This document shows, in pieces, positions 10,364 through 21,867 of a stretch of 64,000 nucleotides of DNA (the stretch's first letter is position 1; the number at the start of each line of letters is the position of its first letter). Source of the stretch: Bathymodiolus brooksi (taxonomy: Eukaryota; Mollusca; Bivalvia; Mytilida; Modiolidae); the NCBI GenBank assembly GCA_963680875.1, contig OY804588.1, positions 80,438,829 to 80,502,828 of the forward strand, written 5' to 3'. The position numbers and the translations under genes are program-made. The notes under the pieces are model-generated. The model ran no database searches. It was given only the letters and a program-made list of their open reading frames with translations, and was not told the DNA's origin.

Positions 10364-12276
10364 ACGATATCCAATCACGTGACACATCTTTATCGTTGTA
10401 TCGTTATGTATGTCATCACGTTGTTGGTACCGAGGAAACAGTGAAGACAAGAATAATGTTAAATGCAATCGACGATAATCTGTACCATAATAAAGGGTTT
10501 AAGCATATAACAAGTGGAAGCTTTGGTGAAGGTCTAGAGATGAAGGGGAGCGACTTAGATATTATGCTTGTGTTTAAAGGGGTATATGTCTATGAGGATA
10601 TAAGTAGTGCACGTGTTAATTCGACTGATACTTGTGTTGCTATGGAGATGAAGGATACCAAACTCGGTTTTACACGTCTGCGGCTCCTTCATTGTAATAG
10701 TAATGATATTTTAAAAATGTGTACAAAAGTTGGAAATGATTTGTATTTGTCTAATCAGTTATGTAAATCAAGGTACATTGGCATATCCAAAGGAACTGAA
10801 GAAGTTCATGGACCGTGTTTAACAGACAAAGATGGTTTGTTAGACATTGCATTCACCTTGCATTCAAGACAATGGATATCAATCGCTAACCAATGGGTAA
10901 CAAGATCTAATTGTTCATGGCCTAGTAGTGATGTAAAGTCACAGATAATAGATCACGGTGTTCTGTTTGTTCCTATCGGTTCTAAAGGATCCAAGAACGA
11001 ACACATCGAATGGCGTATATCATTCTCTGTCGGTGAAAAACTATTGATATATTCTTTCACTCATACACAATTACTCTGCTATGCTTTGATGAAAATTTTG
11101 ATCAAAGACGTAGTTAACAGGGACAGCCGCTGTAAAGATTTAATTTGTTCATTTTATATCAAAAATATAATATTTTGGATATCAGAAGAAATACCGTTAT
11201 CAATATGGCGACCCGAAAACCTCATTTCCTGTTTCCTGAGATGTTTCAAAAGAATCATTTATTGTCTTGAATATCGAATCTGTCTTCATTACTTTATTCC
11301 TAAAATAAATATGTTTGAGGATAAAATAAACGAACAGGAACGAGAACTATTACTGGGACATTTAAATGCATTATGGAGTTACGGTTGGCGTAGTGTCCTC
11401 CTGTCAGAACAATTATCTATGTTTACAATACTACAGCATCATATATATAATAATACTGAAGTACAAGCAGCATATATCAAATGTATATTATGTTCTCGAA
11501 CTGTTATTTTGGATAGAATATTTGATATGCAATCATACAGAAAAGCACTTCACTTCATTCGTCAGTCTCCGGGATTGAAATCTTATTATCGTTATTTCAT
11601 GAGCATGATATGTAATGTGGCAGTAGAATGTGAACATGTCGTTAGTGTGAATAGAAACAAAGACAAATACAAACAATACCGAAGACGTCTCTGTTACCTT
11701 ACACAGAGCATACATCATGACGCTGTGTCTGGTTGGCTAAAGTTGGCCTCGTTTTACTACCAGATGAAGCAATATAATACTGCTATTTATGTTATATCTT
11801 ATGCATTATCAAAGTGTACACCAGAAAAAGTATACTATCAAGGAAACTTAACGGATTGGCAATACGAATTAATTAAAACAAGACCGGTACAAAGCTTAGG
11901 CATAACAAACATATTAAAATTGTTACATGTTAGAGATGTTATTTTCATGGAACAATCTACATTGATTCCTGAAGAAATAGAATTAGGACTTGTCAATTGT
12001 AGCTATACAATACCACCTGTAGTATACTCACATTTCTTACTATTTCTGTGCCATTTACACTTAAACAATGTAAATCAGTGCTATAATTCACTTAGAGATC
12101 TACAACTCATCATATCAGAGGATTATTTTATACTGGATTGCATACAAAGATCTAACTCATACAACTGTCTAGGAGTAGCTTATCAACTTATTGGAAAACG
12201 TGAATTAGCTGAACGTGCGTTTCGTCAGGCTATAGCAATTGATCCTACAGAAAAGTGTGCTTCACAAAGACTATAA
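10364..12276 (+). CDS. Mab-21/cGAS-like receptor NTase with C-terminal TPR-like repeats, copy 1
   Basis: Main exon of a predicted cGLR-type nucleotidyltransferase of about 640 residues. Numbering from the open frame at 10348: GS motif G57-S58 (SGSFGEG), D69-x-D71 in KGSDLDIM, third acidic residue D166 in LLDIAFTLHS. The spacing (12 from Gly to the first Asp, 95 from D71 to D166) is close to cGAS. The Mab-21 helical half follows: EWRISFSVGEKLL at 221-233, LLCYALMKILIKDV, and HYFIPKINMFE at 314-324. TPR-like helices lie at about 459-490, 556-590 and 604-640. There is no cGAS zinc-thumb pattern. The exon starts after a TAG acceptor at 10361-10363; the frame has no ATG there (only TTG), so an upstream exon is expected. 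ATTAAA at 12470-12475 is a candidate polyadenylation signal. Enzymatic activity and ligand are inferred only from the family. Confidence 0.88.
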
Positions 12277-12534
12277 ATTACTGATATGGCTCATTATAAT
12301 CAAAACAATAGATAGCTAGCATATTTGTAAACTTAATGCGTAGCGACTTCTATGGACATTTTTAAAATAATTAATTCGTGTATTGTTTACTGACAAGTAC
12401 ATATTATTTTATTATGTAATGTAAATATTTCATAATTTCAATACCAAAAGTTGTTTTCATTTATGGAAAATTAAAAAAACAAAACAAGTTGATATTAATT
12501 TTCAATAGGATGCTGAGGTCGTATTATGTTATCG

Positions 12535-12612
12535 ATCTGTCGTTGTTGTCTTCGTTGTCCTTGTGTTTGCTGTCCCAGTCGTCGTTGTTGTTGTTGTCAT
12601 CGTCGGTCTGTC
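12535..12612. repeat. GTC/GTT trinucleotide microsatellite, unit 1
   Basis: Imperfect GTTGTC/GTCGTT run about 260 bp after the stop codon. The same tract occurs at the same relative place after copies 2, 3, 4 and 5, so it belongs to the ancestral duplication unit. Confidence 0.8.
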
Positions 12613-12736
12613 GAAACCATTGATTTCTGAACGTGTATGACACATATCATTGTCAACGAATAATGCTTAAGGGTGATTTATGGTACTGTGTATAGCCCTA
12701 CCATTTCCAAACAAGAGGCCTGAGTGTGCAATATTG

Positions 12737-13010
12737 TGATTTGATTTGATTTTTGGGGTTTTAGCGCCACTTTCAGCAATATTTCAGCTATATCATGGCG
12801 ACCAGTTTTGGTGGTGGAAGAAGCCGGAGTTCACGGAGAGAACCACTGACCATGGGCAAGTAACTGGTAAACTTTATCACTTGCGGCTCCGAGTCGAGTG
12901 CACCCTTTTTGTAATTCACAAAACGGGTGCGAACCCACGCCGTATTGGTGATAGGCTTGTATGAGTTGTTAAATAATCCCACGACCTAACTCATTGAGCC
13001 ACCCGAGCCC
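12737..13010 (-). mobile_element. tRNA-derived SINE, family A
   Basis: Matches 5161-5430 over its full length, with the tRNA-like head on the minus strand at the right end (TGGCTCAATGAGTTAGG, B-box GGGTTCGCACCC) and TTGATTTGATTTTTGGGG at the left end. The two small open frames inside are translations of the repeat. Confidence 0.82.
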
Positions 13011-13160
13011 TTTGTAATATTGTGTGTGTTTTCTGTTTTTGTACGTGGAGTTTTGATTGTTTGTCTGATTTTAATGGCGTTTTCGCAATGAATACCACGC
13101 CTTTTTATCGAAATTAAAAAGTCCACAACGGGAAATTTCAAATTTGGAATATCTTTAATT

Positions 13161-13285
13161 TAAGGTTAGGTTAGGGCTACGGTTTTTAATGCCATGTTCA
13201 TCAATATTTCCGTTATATCGTGGAGGTTGCTTTTACCCAAAGAAAACCATTGACATGTCGCAAATCACTGACACTCTTTATCACA
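13161..13285 (-). mobile_element. SINE body fragment
   Basis: Diverged body only (AATATTTCCGTTATATCGTGG, AGAAAACCATTGACATGTCGC phrases). The tRNA head is lost, and it runs into the next repeat. Confidence 0.5.
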
Positions 13286-13369
13286 GGAAGCATCTATAGA
13301 ATGTTCTCGATAAACATTGCTCAGTTCATACTGATCAGCTTATAAACATGACTGCCACAGCAATATTTT

Positions 13370-13775
13370 TTTTGACTAATCGATTTCTTCACGTCTGCAA
13401 TCGAAACTAAGTAGGAAGTGTCTATGGAAGACCTTCTATACAGAGTGTTCATTTCATCTCGGTCTGTTAATAAGCATGGCCGCCACATGTAATTATTGTT
13501 TCTCATTGGTCGATTTCTAAATAATCCTTTCTGAAACCACTTGGCCAAATGAGCCGAAACTTGATCAGAAGCATCTATGGAAGGTCCTCTATGACAGTTG
13601 CTCATTTAGTTACGATCAGTAAGCAAATATGGCCATTATTGTTTCTAGTTTGTCGATTTCTAAAAAATCCTACTCCTCTGAAACCGAGTAGCCAAATGAA
13701 CCGTAATTTGGTAGGAAGCACCTATGGAAGGTTTTGTATAAAGTTTCCTCAAAACAGAGTGTAAGGTGACCGACA
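13370..13775. repeat. GGTCGATTTCTAAAA tandem repeat, about 2.5 units
   Basis: Units of about 150-190 bp contain TCTGAAACC..CTTGGCCAAATGA, TGGTAGGAAGCATCTATGGA, CGATCAGTAAGCAAATATGGC and a TTCTAATTGGTCGATTTC-like join. The same family occupies 21868-23265 and 44000-44765. The small frames in it are repeat translation. Confidence 0.8.
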
Positions 13776-13949
13776 CAGACTTGGTCCACTGAGCCTATAG
13801 TTGTATTAGTCATAAGCATTTTTTCATGAGCCATAATAAATAGCTATTATATTGCTAAAAAAAAGGGTTCTAAATATTTCAACATTTGAACATTTGTATT
13901 CGTAATCCAATTTAATGCATTTTATGTAAATGTTTATCCTTCGTAGGTG

Positions 13950-14245
13950 TAATAGATGGACCATAGAAACATGACCGAATTCCCTAGCACAATTTCTTCG
14001 AAGACACCAATGTTGAAATCAGAAACCAACAATCAAGGATGGACGGAAAACACACTGGCCACGCGCAAAAAGACAAACAACGAGCTACAAAACAACACAC
14101 ATAAAACAAAAACCAAACAACAGGGCCCCACTAAAACTCGGGGCCGATTTCAGATGTTCCGGAAGTGTAAGCAGTTCCTTTCCCCACTAGTAGCATCCGT
14201 CGTGTTACTCTAGATACAAACTCATTAATAAGTCATGAATGTCAA
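13950..14245 (-). mobile_element. Degenerate retroelement 3' fragment
   Basis: Shares GTAAGCAGTTCCTTTCC, CCGTCGTGTTACTCTAG and AATAAGTCATGAATG phrases with fragments at 23500, 31840, 45215 and 45540. I associate these, from memory, with the 3' part of a reverse-transcriptase element common in mussels. The 85-codon plus-strand frame here is not supported as a gene. Confidence 0.45.
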
Positions 14246-14674
14246 AAAGGTATTTATAAATTTCTCAACGTAATATATAAACCATCACATCCTATCTGCA
14301 GCGTTATTTTGACCCTAGGTATTTCTGGGTACTTCTGAGAATGTGTGAAGACTACCTGGATTCTAATAAATCAAAAAGCAATAGTACTGAATTATGCGAC
14401 TTCTCTATCATATATATATATAGCACGCTCTCTACATTGCTACAATTATATAAATTCTAGAAATTTTGATTGACAACATATTTGTCTTTTGCAACTCACA
14501 TTCGTGCATTCCTATAGGTACCAAATGTTTTTCTTCAATGTGCATAGATGATGTCTGTTCAGTGATTAAATCAAAGTTTGTATAAGGTTGCTGCGAAAAA
14601 GGAAACTACTGATCAAAGAGTTCGTAGTGAAATTAAATGGAGTCATTACTTTGAAATGTCCATGTTCGATATCA
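14246..14674. other. No feature recognised
   Basis: AT-rich spacer with a short (TA) run near 14411. No open frame or repeat I can name. Confidence 0.35.
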
Positions 14675-14965
14675 TCGCTCGGTTAACCCATATGGAATAT
14701 CTGTGTCACAGATGATACTAGGTTTGCTCCTTTTGTTGTAGTCACAATCCCGTTCTGTCCATGTTTATGACTTCTCACTGCATGTGGCATATCATCGGAT
14801 GCTCAACATAAGGAACAGCCACTAGTGAAGCGGGATATGCTTACCCTCCCAGAGCACTTATAGTCCCCATCCGATTGTAGATAGGCTGGTATTGTTGAAC
14901 CATTATATTTCTATGTAGGATTGTGCTATCTGTTTGTCTATTACTTTTTCTTTTCTGTGGCCTCT
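14675..14965 (+). mobile_element. Retroelement 3' tail, sense orientation
   Basis: Contains GGTTAACCCATATGGAATAT, CTGTGTCACAGATGA, ACAATCCCGTTCTGTCC, GCTCAACATAAGGAACA and GCCACTAGTGAAGCGGGAT. Parallel copies lie at 30715-31010 and, shortened, at 25190-25365 and 49140-49300. No coding frame survives. Confidence 0.55.
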
Positions 14966-15019
14966 TACGGCTGGAATATTCAATCAATGTGTTTCACTAT
15001 TATTGCTCTTGATGTGACC

Positions 15020-15420
15020 TCATTGAAATAATCTACACTTTACCAGCATGTATGTTGCTGTTTATACACGGTCAAAGGGAGATGAATCAAGCATATACTA
15101 GAAATTGTATTATAAAACATGATGTATAACAGTGCAATCTCTTTCAAATAACAAAAATAAAACGTTACATTAATTTGTAAATTAACAGTAGATTGCTTAA
15201 TGTTGTGAGAGATATAGACAATATCAGTGCAATGTCTGAAAATATAAAGCTTATATGTATGAGGCTTAAAAACTTGGTACAAAATAGTTTACAAAGTCTT
15301 TCCCCTGTTTTGCACAGAACACACATCAATTTTACATTTTAAGACATGTTTATTAATATTGGGTTATCCCTGGATTGCCCACTTTTGATATTTTCTGTAA
15401 GCAGGAGGTGAAGATGATTT
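15020..15420. repeat. Duplicated intergenic block (unit 1 version)
   Basis: The AAATTAACAGTAGATTGCTTAA segment and its flanks (GAGATGAATCAAGCATA on the left, GGATTGCCC..TTCTGTAAGCAGGAGGT on the right) recur after copy 2 (21330-21680) and copy 3 (31095-31620). It is part of the tandemly duplicated gene unit. No gene seen. Confidence 0.7.
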
Positions 15421-16020
15421 AAAACTAATTTCCCAGGTAGCATATGACATCGGTACCAGAAAGTGATATATCGGCAGTGCCAGTATATATCGAGAAAGGA
15501 ACAATTTGGTATACTAGATAGAATGATATATCGTCAGCAATAACGTATTTTCAGTACAAATAGCGTACACAGTATGAATGCATATTGACAGGACAGCGGA
15601 AAACAATTCTTTTGATTACACAATAAAAGTTAATTACAATTAACAAAAAACACAGATTGATAATAAGGTGACTAATTAGTCAAACTAAGTTGGTGTTACG
15701 AGGTAATTAATTATAATGATAGTAGTAAATTTGAATAATAAAAATGAAATGATTGATACAGGTTTAATAGGTAAATATGAACAAAAAATTGAAGAGACAA
15801 AAGGGGAAGTCAACGCGAGCTCCTTTAAGAATTGGGGCATATACTCAGGTGGTCCGGAAGAGCTATCATTAACTACTCTACATTTGTCACACGTTGTGCT
15901 ACTGTTAAACGTAATTATAATCAGTGTGTGTTGATAAAAGTAAGTTCATGAAATTGTTTTTAATATCATTATAACTCTATTTCAGTAATATAATAATAAT
16001 ATAATAATAATAATACATAC
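15421..16020. other. No feature recognised
   Basis: AT-rich spacer, ending in an (AAT)n-like tract near 15987-16015. A 72-codon frame at 15716-15934 shows no protein-like features. Confidence 0.35.
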
Positions 16021-16560
16021 ATTTTAAGAGGGCAACACAGATAACATAAAGAAAATCTTCATGGGGGCCCTCGAAGGATGAAAAGAAAATACAAAAATAC
16101 AAATATCTATAAATTATAAGTATGATAACTTGCATTCCGCACACACAGGGACATACAACATGTTTATATGGGATAGGAAACTATATCTAATCATGTTTTT
16201 GCTGTAATAAAAAATATTCAGACAATACGTAAACAATATTCCTACGTTATCGGAAAATATATAATTTATTTGCAATCGCCACGGAATAGGAACAAATAGA
16301 CAACGGTAACAATATACACTACACAGAAAAATAAAGATTGAGAATTCAAATTCGTTGTTGACTTCAGCATGTCCCTGTTCTGCCAAAAGCACACGTCGTC
16401 GTACTCATGCTAACAATCCGGTGAGGTCACCAATGAGGAAAGAAGAACGGGATAGTGACTATGACAAAAGGAACATATAAGTGGTCATCTGTAACACAGA
16501 CATTCTGTTCCGTAACGGTTAACCAAGTCATGATGGTGACGATGAAACTGACCACAACAA
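16021..16560 (-). repeat. Duplicated block with antisense retroelement tail
   Basis: Matches 36230-36620 and 59450-59860: shared ACATACAACATGTTTATATG, AAATATTCAGACAAT, AAAGATTGAGAATTCAAA and GTCCCTGTTCTGCCAAAAGC-like parts. The right part (16430-16560) is the retroelement tail in antisense orientation (GTCATCTGTAACACAGA, CCGTAACGGTTAACCAAG). Confidence 0.6.
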
Positions 16561-17860
16561 TATATCTGAAATAACGTCAACATGTCATATAACACCGATA
16601 ACTGTAGTCAAGCCTAAACCTCAAATGAATTTGATGAAATAAAAATATGTTAATAAAAAAATATCCATTGGTAATGTTGAAAGTGTTGTCAAAGTCATTA
16701 ACCATAATCCCAATAGGTCCCACTATTTACCACAAAAGCACAAAAACAAAACAACAAAAAAGAAACAAAAAAAAATTAAAAAAAATTCCCTCCACTCCTC
16801 AAAAAAGTACGGTACACACACATGTTCCAATATACAGACGTTGTCGGAAAAACTTATTTGTATCAGTTATATAAACAGGTATTAAAGCCAGTCGATATCG
16901 ACATTTTCTGTCCTGTTTAACAACAAATGCATATCAATTTTATTATTTCTGACAATATTTCATTCAGTATGCAATGTCAAAAATCCTCAAAACAACTACA
17001 ATATTATCTTCAAAGAGCAGAAACAGGAATCGTTCATATCGTTTGTGGTGGTGCCCTCTATGCTGAATATTATTACCGTTGCTTACCGTCACTCAACATG
17101 GATTAGGAACCAGTAAAAACCAGATAGATTGGTATCAATGTATGTAACAAAACATTATCCAGTCAATGCAAACTTACTGCACAAATAGAACCCGTGAAGG
17201 ATGTATTTTTTAGCTTTAAGAAATATGCAATGTGGACTTGAAATGTTTTTCCAATAGCACCTGCATATGGAGTACACATCTCTCAGTTGCTACGATATTG
17301 TACAGCTTTTGGTTGTTATCATGATTTCCTTGATATAAGGTTGGTGCTTACAATGATGCTACCGAACCAAGGGCTCCAAGTAGTTAAGTTGAAATTATCA
17401 CTTTGACAGATTTATGACTTGAGGAATATATGTGTCTGAAATAACCACGAGCATGTCGAGTTGTAATTACAATCCGGTTCTTTTCTCATTCATACCTTAT
17501 CATTGGCTTCGTAACAAGAGTACCATGACAGATGCAACTAGTATTTAGTGATCAATTTACATTCTATACAACAGCAAACACACAATATGGGTAATATAGT
17601 ACACACATGTATATAGTACGAAATATAATTGTGAATTTACATGTTTAATTAAAAAAGGGGGGATGTTTACTTATGATGTGGTTGTGTTGAAATATAATCT
17701 GGCTTCACATTGTAACGTTTGGGCTAGCTATGTTATCCTATCAAGATCATTGTAATTTTAAATGTTCACAGATTAAAAAAAAAAAAGGTTAATAATAAGG
17801 AATATTTGAACATATCATAACATTTGTGTTTGCTAAAATGTAGGGGCGTTAGAGGTTATA
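16561..17860. repeat. Duplicated intergenic block, no gene
   Basis: The part from 16600 to 17110 resembles 24640-24935 (CTCAAATGAATTTGATG, CTTACCGTCACTCAACATG). From 17460 there is a shortened sense retroelement tail, and 17540-17855 matches the block before copies 3-6 (CACACATGTATATAGTACGA, TGATGTGGTTGTGTTGAAAT). The ATGGCAG motif carried by other versions of this block is missing here. Confidence 0.55.
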
Positions 17861-18045
17861 CAGTTTAACGCCCATTTCAAAAATATTTCAGTTATATCGT
17901 GGCTGTGAGTTTTATTGATGGGGGAACCGGAGCACTGATAAACTTTATCACATAATGCTGTATCGAGTACACCTCGGCATGAGCGGGACACAAACGTCAC
18001 AACTGATTTCATAGTTAGCTGTAAATCCCATGTTATGTTCTTCAT
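17861..18045 (-). mobile_element. SINE, family B, degenerate copy
   Basis: Shared body (AATATTTCAGTTATATCGTGG, TTTTATTGATGG) with the B-box side (GAGCGGGACACAAACGTC on the plus strand) still recognisable. The acceptor half and parts of the body are deleted. Confidence 0.65.
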
Positions 18046-18383
18046 TAGATGGATTTAAAGGATGGAATACATTTCCTTGATTGAAGGTGAAGATTTTAAA
18101 GTAAAATTTCATGCTCCATAATATATTAATATCCCAGCTGCCAATCAATATACATAATACATTAGTCTGGCTAGCTCCTGAATAACATATCATTGACAGA
18201 CAACTGTTTTAACTTATAACCACCACAATTTTGCACATGCTCAAAAGTAGTGTATATAAGGGATATTTTTTTTATTATATTACAGCTTGATAATAACAAT
18301 GAACCATCTTTACTGATCCTGCAGAAACATTTTGATATGAATTAGGTAACTGACAACCCACTTATAATTGGTTTTTATTGTAG
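18046..18383 (+). other. 5' flank of pseudogene copy 2
   Basis: Conserved pre-gene block. It includes TATATAAG at 18253-18260, which other copies show as TATTTAAG (copy 4) or a more diverged form. It ends with a GTAACTGAC..TTTTTATTGTAG stretch before the main exon. Whether the block is promoter or intron cannot be decided from the sequence. Confidence 0.4.
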
Positions 18384-20210
18384 ACACTATCCAATCACGT
18401 GACACATCTTTATGGTTGTATCGTTATGTGTATCATCATATTGTTGGTAGCGATGAAACAGTGAAAACAAGGAGAATGTTTAATACAATGAGAGATAATC
18501 TGTCCGATGATAACATATTTAACCGAATAACAAGTGGAATCAGTGGGGAAGGTCTTGAGATGAAGGGGAGTGACATAGATATTATGTTTGTGCTTAAAGA
18601 TGTAAATGTCTATGAGGATATAAATAGTACTTATATTAATTCGTCTGAAACCCGTGTTGCTATGGAGATGGATGACACCAAACTCGGGTTTTCACATTTG
18701 CGACTCCTTCGCTGTAATAATAACACTTTATTTAAAATGCGTAAACAAGTTGAGAATGATTTGTGTCTCTCTAGTCAGTTATGTAAATCAATGTTTATCG
18801 GACAATTTAGAGGGGGTGATGTAGTTCATGGACCGTGTTTGTCAGACAAAGATGATGTCGCAGATTTAGCATTAGCATTGCATTCAAGAAAATGGATATC
18901 AATCGCTAAACAATGGATAACAAGATCTAATTGTTCATGGTCTAGTAGTCAGGTAAAGTCACAGATAATATATCACGGAGTTCTGTTTGTTCCTATCGGT
19001 TCTAAAGGATCACAGAATGAAGATATTGAATTGCGTATATTATTCTCAGTCGGTGAAAAACTATTGATTTACTCTTTCACTCATACACAATTACTCTGCT
19101 ATGCTTTGATGACAATCTTGATCAAAGACGTAGTTAAGAGGGACAGTCGATGTAAAGATTTAATATGTTAATTTTATATCAAAAATATAATAGTGTGGGT
19201 ATCAGAAAAATGCTGTTATCAATATGGTGACCCGAAAATCTCATATATTGTTTCATGAGATGTCTTAGAACTCATCTATGGTGTTGAATATGGAATCTGT
19301 CTTCATTATTTTATATCTAAAATTAATATGTTTCAGAATAGAATAGAAGAACTAGAACGTCAACTCATTCTAGGACATTTAAGTGCATTGTGGAGATACG
19401 GTTGGCGTAGTGTTCTCCTGTCAGAACAATTATCTACGTTTACAATACTACGGCATCAGATATATAATAATGCCGAAGTACAAACAGGATATATCAAACG
19501 TATATTATGTTCAAATGCTGTCAATATGGAAACAATGTATGATGAAATATCATAAAAAAAGTCGTTCATTTTATTCGTATGTCGCAGAGATTAAATTCTT
19601 CTTATCGATATTTCATGAGTATGATATGTAGTAAGGCAGTACAAAGGATTGCTGTCGTTGGTGTGAATAGAAACAAAGACAAATACAAACAATACCGACG
19701 ACATCTCTGTTACCTTACACAGAACATACATCATGACGCTGTGTCTGGTTGGTTAATGTTGGCCTCGTTTTACTACCAGATGAAGCAATATAATACGGCT
19801 CTTTATATTATAGCTTATGCATTATCTACTATGTACACTAGAAAAGGTATATTGTCAAAACAACTTATCGGATTGGCAATTCGACTTAATTAAGACAAGA
19901 ACGGTACTAAGATTAGGTATAGCAAACATATTAAAGCTACTTCGTGTTAGCTTTGTTGACTTCATACCACACTCTACATTGATTCCTGAAGAATTAGAAT
20001 TAGAAGTTGCCAATCAACCCTTTATACTACCACCTGTAGTATACTCACATTTCTTACTATGTCTGTGTCATTTTCGCCTAAACAATGTAAACCAGTGCTA
20101 TAATTCACTTAGAGATCTACAACTCACAATATCAGAGAATTATTTTATATTTGGAAACATACACATGGAATTGTGCTTTACAGAGACTGTACCAAGAGAT
20201 CACTGAACCG
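18384..20210 (+). pseudogene. Mab-21/cGLR-TPR pseudogene, copy 2
   Basis: Homologous along its length to copies 1 and 5. The first 260 codons are open, with D-I-D and the ADLALALHS acidic site present, but the GS motif reads S-G-I-S-G, so the conserved Ser is replaced by Ile. A stop (TAA, 19169-19171) follows CKDLIC where intact copies have Ser. Further on there are single-base deletions near 19208 and 19255, a stop at 19553-19555, and a frame change near 19830. The segment that would encode the last TPR-like hairpin is deleted near 20160. Preceded by the same TAG acceptor (18381-18383). The downstream frames at 19328, 19579 and 19817 are pieces of this one former gene. Confidence 0.9.
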
Positions 20211-20457
20211 GTTCATTATAATCATAAAAATTGATATCTAACATCAGCTTCAAACTAATGTGTCAAGACTTGTGATTCTGTGGAGATTTTGTTTTTTAAT
20301 ATTAAGTCGTGTCATGTTTACTGACAGATACAGATTATTTTATTAAGTAAACATTTCATAATTTCAAAACCAAGCTATGTTTTTATTGATGAAAACAAAA
20401 TTGCAATGTAATATTAAGTATTAATAGGACTCTAAATATGCTGCGGTCGTATTATGC

Positions 20458-20502
20458 TCTCGGTATGTCCTTGTTCTTGGTGCCGTCGTTGTCGTCGGTT
20501 TG
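20458..20502. repeat. GTC/GTT trinucleotide tract, unit 2
   Basis: Short version of the tract that follows each gene copy, with GTCGTTGTCGTCGG at its core. Confidence 0.7.
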
Positions 20503-20699
20503 TCGAAATAGGTGATTGCATGGGATACGTTTTTTTCTTTATGAACGACCGTTCTGAACGTCTAAAACATTTATCATTGTCAAATGATAAAGATTGGGAT
20601 TGATTTAAGGTGTCACAGCCCTACCCGTTTCCAGGAAAGAGGCCTCCGAGTGCAATATAAAGTGTGTTTCAGAGTTTTTTGTACGTGTAGATTCAATAG

Positions 20700-21330
20700 T
20701 TTATCCGATTTAAATGACATTTTAGCAAGGAATTTTTTGTAATACATGTATTATTTTCGAAATATAAGGCCAATAAGGGGAAATGAATTTGTTATTTTGT
20801 TTTACTTTGAAATCTTTAGGTATTGCTGATGGACCATGCACACACTGTATACTATTACGAGCATAGGGTAATATGGACATAACATTTTAAATTACATTAT
20901 CGTTACAGAGATAAGCCTCAAAGAAAGTGCCAATTCCCAGTTTTTAAACATTTGTTTGACATAAAAAAATATTGATAGGCCATAACAAGTAACTTGTTTT
21001 AGTTACGATGAAAGGGGTCTAACAGGGACATTAATTATTAAATGTCATATTTGTCGAAGGTATATTTTTTTCATTGAACACATTGCGTATTTTCCTTTCA
21101 ATTGATTGTGCTGAAATCACATGGTAGTACTACAACTGATTTCTCTATTTCTTGCGATTTACGAAGTAAACTTCACCGAAAGTTTAGCAGTTTAAGTAGG
21201 ATTTTATTATTCCTGATTGCTTATTTTTCTTTTCTGTTGTTTCATATACCAGAAAAAAGCAATCAATGTGTTTTCACTATCATTGTTCTATAGGTGACGT
21301 CGTTCAGATGATTCAGATTTTTCCCGCATT
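20700..21330. other. 3' flank of copy 2, no gene recognised
   Basis: Contains diverged versions of a flank shared with 13920-13960, 30520-30660, 43830-43955 and 54370-54500 (GATGGACCAT, GATAAACTTCACGGAA-type phrases). A 63-codon frame at 21102 has no supporting features. Confidence 0.45.
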
Positions 21331-21690
21331 TGTTCTGCTGTTTATTCAAAGTCAAAGTGGGGTAAATCAAGCATAAACTAGAAATTGCAAATAAAAAACG
21401 ACAACATCACACTAAATTCTTAATTAACAGTAGATTGCTTAATTTTGTGAAATATATAGGCAATCTTAGTGCAGGGTCGTAAAATACAAAGTTTATGTGC
21501 ATGAGGCTTGTAAAATGCGACAAGGGAGAAGTTGACAGGCCTCTCTCCAATTTTGCGCCACATACACATACACTTTATATTTTAAGACACTTCATTGATA
21601 TTGTGTTTATCCGTGGATTGGCCCTTGTAGTGTGTTCTGTCAGCAGGAGATAAAGTGGATTTAAAACTAGGTTCGTGTTGTGATGTCCTT
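21331..21690. repeat. Duplicated intergenic block (unit 2 version)
   Basis: Second version of the AACAGTAGATTGCTTAA block described at 15020-15420, with the same left and right borders. Confidence 0.7.
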
Positions 21691-21867
21691 TACAATTTCC
21701 GCATTTTCCGGTTTGTCTTTACCTTCGAGTTATTTGTAGGACGATGCATGGCTTATTTACGTTAGTTTTGTGTGTTTACGTTTAGTGGTGTCCACCACAC
21801 ATTGTGTTTTGTTTTGTTTTTCTTTGTCTTTGTACCATATGTTGCGAGTTTCTCTTGATTGTTCTTT

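Noticed and set aside
18253..18260. TATATAAG as the promoter of copy 2
   Set aside because: Equivalent positions in copies 1, 5 and 6 do not keep a TATA box, and the region may be intronic.
18285..18383. A 40-bp intron (GTAACT to TAG) right before copy 2's main exon
   Set aside because: Copy 6 has AT in place of the donor GT, and 40 bp is too short for a usual intron.
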